Part shown: positions 57,539 to 64,000 of the stretch, one piece after another
How positions within the stretch are numbered: position 1 is the stretch's first letter
Layout: each line of letters starts with the position of its first letter
Origin: Oceanidesulfovibrio marinus
GTDB taxonomy: Bacteria > Desulfobacterota > Desulfovibrionia > Desulfovibrionales > Desulfovibrionaceae
Direction of reading: 5' to 3'
Assembly: GCF_013085545.1 (NCBI RefSeq)
Contig: NZ_CP039543.1
Location: forward strand, 3,937,322 to 4,001,321
Length of the DNA stretch: 64,000 nucleotides
Position numbers and translations under genes: made by a program
Notes under the pieces: generated by a model
The model's input: the letters and a program-made list of their open reading frames with translations, nothing else
Databases searched by the model: none
What the model was told of the DNA's origin: nothing

Positions 57539-60460
57539 CTAGTCGAGGGTGCGCGCCTCCTCCACTTCCTCGAAGGCCTCGATCACGTCGCCGACCTTGA
57601 TATCGTTGTAGTTCGTGAGCCCGATACCGCACTCGTAGCCCTTCTGGACTTCCTTGACGTCGTCCTTGAAGCGCTTGAGCGAGGAGACCGTGCCTGTGTA
57701 GGTGACCACGCCGTCGCGCAGGAGCCGGATGCCGGCGTTGCGGGTGATCTTGCCGTCCATGACGGCGCAGCCCGCGATGATGCCGACCTTGGGCACGCTG
57801 AAGGTGTCGCGCACTTCGGCCTGGCCCAGGTAGACCTCGCGGACTTCCGGGGCAAGCATGCCGGAGAGGGCGTCCTTGATGTCGCTCACCAGCTTGTAGA
57901 TGATGTCGTAGAAGCGGATGTCGACCTTTTCCTGCTCGGCGATGTCCTTGACCTTGGCGGACGGACGCACGTTGAAGCCGATGATGACGGCTTCGGACGC
58001 CGAGGCGAGCAGGATGTCCGACTCGGTGATGGCGCCGGTGCCGCCGTGGATGACGTTGACCTTGACCTCGTCTGTGGAGAGCTTGGCCAGCGCTTCGGAC
58101 ACGGCTTCCAGGGAGCCCTGCACGTCGGACTTGATGACCAGGTTGAGTATCTGGGCCTCGCCCTCGGCCTTCTGGGCCAGGAAGGTCTCCAGGGTGATCT
58201 TGGACTCCTTGGCCAGCTCCTTCTCGCGCTGCTTGAGCTGGCGCGATTCGGCGATGCGGCGGGCGACCTTGTCGTCTTCCACGCCAACGAACTCGTCGCC
58301 TGCTTCCGGCACACCCTCGAAGCCCTGGACCTCCACCGGCATTGCCGGGCCGGCGGTATCCACTTTCTCACCCTTGTCGTTGAACAGGGCGCGGACGCGA
58401 CCGGAGAAGAGGCCGCAGACAAAGGGATCGCCCTGATGCAGGGTGCCTTCCTGGATGAGCACGGTGGCCACGGCGCCGCGGCCCTTGTCCAGCCGCGCTT
58501 CCACGATGTGGCCGCGGGCGGGCTTGTCCGGGTTGGCCTTGAGCTCCAGCACTTCGGACTGGAGGACGATCATCTCAAGGAGCTCGTCCAGACCGGTGTG
58601 CTGCTTGGCCGAAACGTGGGCGTAGATGGTCTCGCCGCCCCAGTCCTCGGGCAAGAGGCCGAGGTCGGCCAGCTCGCGCTTGACGCGGTCCGGGTCGGCC
58701 CCTTCCTTGTCCATCTTGTTGACGGCGACCACGATGGGCACGCCGGCGGCGCGGGAGTGGTTCACGGCCTCGCGGGTCTGATCCATCACGCCGTCGTCGG
58801 CAGCGACTACCAGGACAACGATGTCCGTGACCTGGGCGCCGCGTGCGCGCATGGCGGTAAAGGCTTCGTGGCCGGGAGTATCCAGGAACACGACCTCGCC
58901 GCGCGGGGTGAGCACATGGTACGCGCCGATGTGCTGGGTGATGCCGCCTGCCTCGCCGCCCGTGATGTTGGATTCGCGGATGGCGTCCAGCAGGGAGGTC
59001 TTGCCGTGGTCGACGTGGCCCATGATGGTCACGACGGGCGGCCTGCCCTTCAGGCTCTCGGGCTTATCCTCTTCGCGCGGGGCGATGTATGTATCTTCGG
59101 AGAAGCCGACCTTCTCAACCTCGTAGCCGAACTCGGACGCCACCAGGCTGGCGGTGTCGAGGTCGAGGGACTGGTTGATGGTGGCCATCACGCCGAGGCC
59201 CAGGAGGACCTTGATGAGGGCCTGCGCCTTGACGCCCATCTGGTGGGCCATGTCGGAGACGCGGATGGCTTCGTCGATGCGCAGCTTGCGCTTGGCCTGC
59301 TTGAGCGGCTGGCTGGCCTGCTCGGCCATGGTGGCGGCGTGGGCGTGCTCGGTATCGAACTGCGGACGTCTGCCACGGCGGGGCCGGACTTTGCCGCCGG
59401 TCTTGTCGCGTACGGGCTGGGCCTTTTTCTTCTTGGCCTGCAGCGAGGCGCGACGGCGGTCTTCCTCTTCCGAAAGGCTCTGGGAGAAGTCCACGACGCG
59501 GCGGTCCTTCTTGCGGCCGCTGCCGGCACCCTTGCGCTGGCCGGGAGGAGGCGTGGTCCCGCCCGGAGACGCGGGACGCGGAGCGCGGCCGCTGGGATCG
59601 GGCATGCCTTCCTTGGCCAGCTCTGCCTCGGCCTGGGCACGGGCCACCTCTGCCGGGTCGGGCATGGAGATGACGCGGACCTGGGGACCGGACTCGGGCT
59701 CTTCGCGCCGCTTGGCCTTCTTCCTTGGCTTCTTGCCTTCCTCGGCCTTCTTCTTGGGCTTCTTGCCCTCGTCGGCCTTTTCGGCTTCCTTGGCGTCCGC
59801 GCCCTTTTTGGGAGCAGTTTCCGCCTCGGCAGGCGCTTCTTCGGCAACAGGCTTTTCGGCGGCCGGAGCTTCAGCAGGCTCTTCAGGCGCCGTCTCGGCG
59901 GCTTCGGCTTCCGCTGGCGCTTCTTCGGCTACGGGCTCTTCGGCGGCAGGAGTCTCTGCGACTTCTTCCACCGGGGCCTCGCCGGCTTCGGCTTCCTGCG
60001 GAGCCTCTTCGGACTCGGCACCAGGCACGGGCTCGCCGGGCGCGGCGATAATGCGAGCACCCTTGGACGCGGGCTCCGGCTCTGCCTCTTCGGCGGCCTC
60101 AACGCCCTCGGCCTCTGCGGCAACCTCGGCCTCATGCGGAGCTTCCTCGACCTCGGCTTCCACCGCGGCCTCTTCATGCTCCTCCGCCTCTTCGGCGGCT
60201 TCGGCCTCGTGCTCTTCGGCAGCGCCGGCCTTGGGCCTGCGGCGCCGGCGTACGATGACGCCCGGCTGCACTTCCTTGCGGACCACGTCCGCGCCGCCTT
60301 CCTCGCCGTTTCTGAAGCGCGAGCGCATTTCTGCGGCCTGCTCGTCGTCAACGGCGCTCATATGGCTTTTTATCTGGACACCCAACTCTCGCAGGGCCTG
60401 AATGAGCTCTTTCTTGTTGACTCCGAGCTCATTGGATAGGTCTTTGACAGTGATCGTCAT
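57539..60460 (-). CDS. infB: translation initiation factor IF-2
   Basis: Delivers initiator tRNA to the 30S subunit. The 973 residues have the N-terminal IF2_N helix ([19 protein letters not shown]), then a very long Ala/Glu-rich linker to about residue 300 with repeated EEAPAEAE-type segments, a second IF2_N-like unit, and the GTPase domain with [12 protein letters not shown] (G1), DTPGHEAF (G3) and NKMDKE (G4). The C-terminal domains are complete ([19 protein letters not shown] end). The YlxR gene starts upstream and overlaps its start region. Confidence 0.97.
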   Translation of the reverse strand: MTITVKDLSNELGVNKKELIQALRELGVQIKSHMSAVDDEQAAEMRSRFRNGEEGGADVVRKEVQPGVIVRRRRRPKAGAAEEHEAEAAEEAEEHEEAAVEAEVEEAPHEAEVAAEAEGVEAAEEAEPEPASKGARIIAAPGEPVPGAESEEAPQEAEAGEAPVEEVAETPAAEEPVAEEAPAEAEAAETAPEEPAEAPAAEKPVAEEAPAEAETAPKKGADAKEAEKADEGKKPKKKAEEGKKPRKKAKRREEPESGPQVRVISMPDPAEVARAQAEAELAKEGMPDPSGRAPRPASPGGTTPPPGQRKGAGSGRKKDRRVVDFSQSLSEEEDRRRASLQAKKKKAQPVRDKTGGKVRPRRGRRPQFDTEHAHAATMAEQASQPLKQAKRKLRIDEAIRVSDMAHQMGVKAQALIKVLLGLGVMATINQSLDLDTASLVASEFGYEVEKVGFSEDTYIAPREEDKPESLKGRPPVVTIMGHVDHGKTSLLDAIRESNITGGEAGGITQHIGAYHVLTPRGEVVFLDTPGHEAFTAMRARGAQVTDIVVLVVAADDGVMDQTREAVNHSRAAGVPIVVAVNKMDKEGADPDRVKRELADLGLLPEDWGGETIYAHVSAKQHTGLDELLEMIVLQSEVLELKANPDKPARGHIVEARLDKGRGAVATVLIQEGTLHQGDPFVCGLFSGRVRALFNDKGEKVDTAGPAMPVEVQGFEGVPEAGDEFVGVEDDKVARRIAESRQLKQREKELAKESKITLETFLAQKAEGEAQILNLVIKSDVQGSLEAVSEALAKLSTDEVKVNVIHGGTGAITESDILLASASEAVIIGFNVRPSAKVKDIAEQEKVDIRFYDIIYKLVSDIKDALSGMLAPEVREVYLGQAEVRDTFSVPKVGIIAGCAVMDGKITRNAGIRLLRDGVVTYTGTVSSLKRFKDDVKEVQKGYECGIGLTNYNDIKVGDVIEAFEEVEEARTLD

Positions 60461-60463
60461 GCG

Positions 60464-60715
60464 TCACCCCCTTCTCTTCCTCGGTCGGCAATGGCCCTGC
60501 CTGAGTTGCGACTTGCATTCGCCATGGAGGCAGACGTAGCAGCCTCTGCCCGGCAGTATCTGTTTCGGGTCCGGGACAAGACCGTCTTCGTCGGCGACAA
60601 ACCGGAGCAACTCCGATTTGGGCCGCTTAGCGCGACAGACAGTACAGGTCCGCTCGGGGACGCGGCGCTTTGTTTCAGCGCGGGCATCGTCATGCATCCT
60701 GGCGTGGTCATGCAT
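60464..60715 (-). CDS. YlxR-family RNA-binding protein (DUF448)
   Basis: An 83-residue protein usually found between nusA and infB. The family motif is RTCTVCRAKRPKSELLRFV followed by PGRGCYVCLHGEC, where the cysteines are grouped as in YlxR. The beginning is rich in His/Asp (MHDHARMHDDAR), so the true start may be the second ATG, six codons in. Its stop lies 3 bases before the infB start, so the two are coupled. Confidence 0.88.
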   Translation of the reverse strand: MHDHARMHDDARAETKRRVPERTCTVCRAKRPKSELLRFVADEDGLVPDPKQILPGRGCYVCLHGECKSQLRQGHCRPRKRRG

Positions 60716-60785
60716 CCTCGTTCACAGCAGTTCGTTGCAAGGGCGGCTGTATGGCACAGCGCCCGGTTCATTCGTCTCGTATATG

Positions 60786-62165
60786 TCACTCGTCGGAAGT
60801 CGGCTCCTCGGGAGACGGCGGTTCGCTGTCCACCCGGAGTTCTGATTTCTCTTCGGTCTTGATCTCTTCGTCCGGCGCGGCGCTCTCTTCGGGCTCCACA
60901 GCGGCTTCCTCGGCTGCGGCTTCCTCGGCTTTGGGAGCAAGGCCCAGGAAGTTGATGGCAGCGCGGATCTGGTGGACCTTGGCGGAGGTGAGCTTGAGCT
61001 TTTCCTCGAGCTCCTCGTCCGTGGCCAGGGCCACCTGCTCGGGGTTCTCCAGACCGGCCTGGAAGAAGCGGTCGATGGGAATCTCGGCCACGCTGGCAAG
61101 CTGGTCGAGCTTCTCGCGGCCCACGTTGAGCTCATTGTAGCGGCTCTCGGTGTAGATATCGATCTTCCAGCCGAGCAGCTTGGAGGCGAGCTTCACGTTC
61201 TGGCCCTTGCGGCCGATGGCCAGGGTGAGCTGGTCGTCGGGCACGATGACCTCAAGCAGCTTTTCGTCCTCGTCCACGGCGATGCGCGAGATGAGCGCAG
61301 GGGAGAGGGCGTGGGCGGCGTAGGTGGCGATCTCCGGGCTCCAGACCACGATGTCGATGCGCTCGCCGCGCAGCTCCTGCACGATGTTCTGGATGCGCGA
61401 GCCTCGTATGCCCACGCAGGCGCCCACGGGGTCCACGTCGCGGTCGCGGGAGAGCACGGCCACTTTGGCGCGGCTGCCCGGATCGCGGGCGATGCCCATG
61501 ATCTGCACGGTGTTGTCGTCCACCTCGGGCACCTCGCGCTTGAACAGCGAGGCCATGTAGTCCGGGTGGGAACGGGAGACGATGACCTGCGGTCCGCGTC
61601 CTTCCTTGCGCACTTCCACTATAAAGGCCTGCACGCGGTCGCCGCGCTTGAAGCGTTCCTTGGGAATCTGCTCTTCCTTGGGCAGAAGCGCCTCGGTGCG
61701 GCCGAGGTTGATGATCCAGCCCATGCGGTCGCGGCGCTGCACGATGCCGCTGACGATCTCGCCTTTGCGGTCCTTATACTCTTCGTAGATGATCTCCTGC
61801 TCGGCGTCGCGCATGCGCTGGATGATCACCTGCTTGGCGGACTGGGCCGCGATGCGTCCCAGGTCCTCCACGTTGAGCTTGAAGCCGATCTCGTCGTCGA
61901 GAACGACGCCGGGGTCGTGCTCAATGGCGTCTTCCAGGGAAATTTCGGTGTTGGGGTCCTCGACATCTTCGGTGACGACCTTGAAGAGATAGACCTCCAT
62001 CTCTCCGGTCTCTTCGTTGAATCCCACCTCGATGTCCTGGTTCTCGCCGTACTTGCGGACGACGGAGGAGCGCACCGCCTCCTCAAGCGTATCTATGAGG
62101 AGGTCGCGGTCGATGCCGCGATCCTTGCTGATCTGTTCGATGGCTTTTTTGAGTTCCATGCTCAT
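60786..62165 (-). CDS. nusA: transcription termination/antitermination factor NusA
   Basis: Binds RNA polymerase and nascent RNA. The 459 residues contain the N-terminal RNAP-binding domain, an S1 domain (GEIVSGIVQRRDRMGWIINLG), and two KH domains (GVRGSRIQ-type stretch ACVGIRGSRIQNIVQELRGE, and LAIGRKGQNVKLASKLLGW). The C-terminus is short and acidic with repeated EEAAAEEAAVEPEE, in place of the repeats of E. coli NusA. It lies between rimP and ylxR. Confidence 0.96.
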   Translation of the reverse strand: MSMELKKAIEQISKDRGIDRDLLIDTLEEAVRSSVVRKYGENQDIEVGFNEETGEMEVYLFKVVTEDVEDPNTEISLEDAIEHDPGVVLDDEIGFKLNVEDLGRIAAQSAKQVIIQRMRDAEQEIIYEEYKDRKGEIVSGIVQRRDRMGWIINLGRTEALLPKEEQIPKERFKRGDRVQAFIVEVRKEGRGPQVIVSRSHPDYMASLFKREVPEVDDNTVQIMGIARDPGSRAKVAVLSRDRDVDPVGACVGIRGSRIQNIVQELRGERIDIVVWSPEIATYAAHALSPALISRIAVDEDEKLLEVIVPDDQLTLAIGRKGQNVKLASKLLGWKIDIYTESRYNELNVGREKLDQLASVAEIPIDRFFQAGLENPEQVALATDEELEEKLKLTSAKVHQIRAAINFLGLAPKAEEAAAEEAAVEPEESAAPDEEIKTEEKSELRVDSEPPSPEEPTSDE

Positions 62166-62252
62166 GGTCGCCTCCCGTATCGTCCGGGGTCGTGAAAGGT
62201 CGGTGTTTCCCGCGCCGGCCCGACGGAAAATGCAGCTCGTTCGTGTCCTGGG

Positions 62253-62768
62253 TTATTTTTTCGCGGTCTTGGCCTTCTCGTCAAACTCGTGGACGAGCCG
62301 GGCTTTTTCGATCTCTGTCCATGGGAACTCCAGGGGGCCTACTCCCTCGCCGGGGTCGAGCCTGATTCCCGCGTCGGCAACCTCCACGAGGCGTCCGGCG
62401 TAGCGTTTGCGTCCCGGGAACTCCTCTTCATAGAGCGGGTCCTTCGTGACGATGGCCACCTTCCGGCCCTCGTAACCAGCAAGCTGGCCGAGGTTGAAAA
62501 AGATCCGCTCCAGACCGGGGGAGGAGACCTCCAGCGTGTACCGGCCGGGAACGATGTCTTCGGCGTCGAGCGCAACGCTCATGTGCCGGGAGACTCGGGC
62601 GCACTCGTCCACGTCCACCTCGCCTTCTCCTGGTTTATCCAGGAAGACGCGCACCACGCCCCGCTTTCCGGAAGGCATGTACTGGACCCCCCACAGCTCC
62701 AACCCGAAGGCCGAAACCATGGTCCGGGCGATGCTCTCAATCCGTTCCTGTGCGTCGCTCTGTTCCAT
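62253..62768 (-). CDS. rimP: ribosome maturation factor RimP
   Basis: Helps 30S assembly. The 171 residues include FGLELWGVQYMPSGKRGVVRVFLD near residue 25, DVDECARVSRHMSVALD and RYTLEVSSPGLERIFF, the family signature. ATG 62768 has GGGAGT upstream; the ORF extension to 62834 is not supported. First gene of the translation cluster; a terminator-like hairpin of the tRNA gene lies 50 bases upstream. Confidence 0.95.
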   Translation of the reverse strand: MEQSDAQERIESIARTMVSAFGLELWGVQYMPSGKRGVVRVFLDKPGEGEVDVDECARVSRHMSVALDAEDIVPGRYTLEVSSPGLERIFFNLGQLAGYEGRKVAIVTKDPLYEEEFPGRKRYAGRLVEVADAGIRLDPGEGVGPLEFPWTEIEKARLVHEFDEKAKTAKK

Positions 62769-62815
62769 ACGCACTCCCTCAATCTTCCCAATCGTTGCCT
62801 GGCTGCGAAACCAAG

Positions 62816-62849
62816 AAAAAAGGGGGGACCCCAAGGCCCACCCCGTGTA
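62816..62849 (-). terminator. possible terminator downstream of tRNA-Gly
   Basis: On the minus strand a G-rich arm (GGGG, mismatch, G) pairs with a C-rich arm and is followed by TTTTTT. Pairing is only about five base pairs plus mismatches. It lies between tRNA-Gly and rimP and would separate them if it works. Confidence 0.4.
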
Positions 62850-62992
62850 TCGCTCAGTCCGCGTGGTGACGAGGCGCGTTTCCGCGTAGTGCCGTGCACG
62901 TCACCGTCGAAGGGCGGTTGCCGTCCCGATACGTTCGGAAAAGCGCGGCGGCTGCCTGCGCATAAGACCGGGCGACGACACGACGGGAAAAC

Positions 62993-63068
62993 TGGAGCGG
63001 GCGACGGGATTCGAACCCGCGACCCCAAGCTTGGGAAGCTTGTACTCTACCAACTGAGTTACACCCGC
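62993..63068 (-). tRNA. tRNA-Gly (anticodon CCC)
   Basis: A 76-base cloverleaf on the minus strand with CCA encoded. Acceptor stem GCGGGTG pairs with CGCCCGC (one G-U). The anticodon stem CAAGC/GCTTG encloses the loop TTCCCAA, giving anticodon CCC, which reads GGG. The T-loop is GGTTCGAATCC. Confidence 0.95.
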
Positions 63069-63169
63069 CCTTCGGGAAATAAATCCAATACCCATGCCGT
63101 CAAGGGCTGTCAAGGCAGTTCTCGCACAGACGCGAGGGTTTTTCCTGCGCCGTTTTTCGACCCGGGTCC

Positions 63170-63183
63170 GGCACGATCCCTGC
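63170..63183 (+). promoter_or_regulatory. sigma-54 promoter upstream of flgF
   Basis: CGGCACG, four bases, CTGCA: GG at 63170-63171 and GC at 63182-63183 with exactly ten bases between, matching the sigma-54 -24/-12 layout. Transcription would start near 63195, leaving a 65-base leader before the flgF ATG. Confidence 0.75.
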
Positions 63184-63259
63184 AAAATCATCTGCACCGG
63201 ATCACGGGGAAAGTGGTCCACATCTTGCTTCATCACAGGCAGGAACAGGAGGATTAACC

Positions 63260-64000
63260 ATGCAAAGCAGCATGTTTTCAGGGCTCTTCGGGGCGCTGAC
63301 CAGCGAGCACAGGCTGGACATCATCGCCAATAATTTGGCGAACGCCAACACCACGGGCTTCAAACGCGAGAAGTACACCTTCGAGGACACCTTTGTGGCC
63401 TACGCCCATGACAGGATCATGGAGCCCTCTTTGGACATCCGGCAGAAGAAGTTGTTCCCGGAGCCGGAGATCATGGCCAGGCCGCGCATCGCCGGCTACG
63501 AGACCGACTTCACCCAGGGCGGCCTCAAGCCCACAGGCTCCAAGATGGACATCGCCATCCAGGGGCCGGGCTTTTTCAAGGTCCAGGGCGGGGACGGCGC
63601 GGAGTACTACACCCGCAACGGCAACCTGCACAAGAACCTCGACGGCGAGCTGGTGAACGCCCGCGGCGACAGGCTTATGGGCGAGGGCGGCCCCATCGCC
63701 CTGCCGGAAAACGCCGCGGACGTCGAGATCGGCCCCAACGGCCAGGTCTTTGCCGACAACGTCCTGGTGGGACAGGTCCAGATCGTGGAGCTGGAGGACC
63801 CGCAGGTGCTGGAAAAGTTCGGCGACAATCTGTTCAGGGCGCGGGACGGCCAGGCAGCCGTGGAGCAGGACCCCACCGAGACGCAGATCGCGCAGGGTTT
63901 TCTGGAAGCCTCGAACATCAACGTAGTCGAGGAAATGGTCAACATGATCGAAACCCAGCGCGCCTTCGAGGCCTACGGTAAGGTTATTTCACAGACAAAC
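63260..64000 (+). CDS. flgF: flagellar basal-body rod protein FlgF (partial, runs off the window)
   Basis: At least 247 residues; the end is outside the window. The N-terminus MFSGLFGALTSEHRLDIIANNLANANTTGFKRE is the rod-family signature. The middle has LKPTGSKMDIAIQGPGFFKVQ and YYTRNGNLHKNLDGELV. Near the right edge is VNMIETQRAFEAYGKV, the C-terminal rod motif, so only a few residues are missing. AGGAGG at 63248-63253 precedes the ATG. Placement behind a sigma-54 promoter fits a middle-class flagellar operon. Confidence 0.92.
   Translation, partial: MQSSMFSGLFGALTSEHRLDIIANNLANANTTGFKREKYTFEDTFVAYAHDRIMEPSLDIRQKKLFPEPEIMARPRIAGYETDFTQGGLKPTGSKMDIAIQGPGFFKVQGGDGAEYYTRNGNLHKNLDGELVNARGDRLMGEGGPIALPENAADVEIGPNGQVFADNVLVGQVQIVELEDPQVLEKFGDNLFRARDGQAAVEQDPTETQIAQGFLEASNINVVEEMVNMIETQRAFEAYGKVISQTN

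Noticed and set aside
57248-60439. 1,063-residue plus-strand reading frame opposite infB
   Set aside because: Shadow of the IF-2 gene; the apparent Phe/Gly/Leu repeats reflect the Glu/Ala repeats on the other strand.
52086-62850. Shared CCCCGTGTATCG tail at 52115 and 62842 as a dispersed repeat
   Set aside because: Only about 12 bases and both are next to terminator stems; chance or shared terminator flank is enough.

Overview
The window is high-GC DNA densely packed with genes. It most resembles a chromosome segment from a motile, anaerobic, Gram-negative deltaproteobacterium of the Desulfovibrio group. This placement is inferred from the mix of genes: a fused uroporphyrinogen methyltransferase/synthase, a polyferredoxin, several sigma-54 activators, a rimP-nusA-ylxR-infB-DUF503-rbfA-nrnA-truB-rpsO-pnp cluster, CheV/CheD and flagellar rod genes, and NikR. 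I saw no insertion sequence, prophage, integrase or CRISPR array, so this looks like core chromosome.

Region by region. 0-3.7 kb (minus): tgt, a U32-like cysteine-rich protein and a BPL_N-type amidotransferase-like protein. 3.8-13.5 kb (plus): valS, cobA-hemD, purN, an AMMECR1 protein, an MFS transporter, a periplasmic protein, a sigma-54 response regulator and a cysteine-poor thioredoxin-like protein. A candidate small RNA and terminator follow at 13.6-13.7 kb. 13.9-22.9 kb (minus): a degenerate double-GGDEF/TPR protein, a DUF362 protein with a membrane polyferredoxin, CheV-CheD, an HU-type protein and a globin-coupled histidine kinase. 23-36 kb (plus): a HAD hydrolase; the leucine operon leuA-leuC-leuD-DUF89-leuB with a leucine-rich leader peptide; an MshEN-repeat protein; an ABC-F ATPase; a PilZ protein; a rhodanese-YceI fusion; a methyltransferase; nikR; folE2. 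36-44 kb (plus): a small flagellar rod protein, a sigma-54 activator with a GAFTHA loop, a 1,100-residue TPR exported protein, Memo, gmhA, an FmdB zinc ribbon and hemC. 44-52 kb (minus): an efflux adaptor, a rifampin-phosphotransferase-like enzyme, a UbiA prenyltransferase, an RND pump and an EF-hand protein. 52-62.8 kb (minus): the transcription/translation cluster. The right end holds tRNA-Gly(CCC) and the start of flgF behind a sigma-54 promoter.

Working together: hemC and cobA-hemD supply precorrin-2/siroheme-level tetrapyrroles. The leucine genes make a complete pathway apart from the final transaminase. The chemotaxis and flagellar genes fit a motile cell. The most interesting signals are four. 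First, the leucine leader, whose Leu codons are exactly complementary to the leuA ribosome binding site. Second, the co-directional adaptor/phosphotransferase-like/UbiA/RND cluster. Third, the GAFTHA activator beside a consensus sigma-54 promoter that almost touches the next start codon. Fourth, the nikR-folE2 pair. All functional calls rest on motif recognition by eye; no database search was run.
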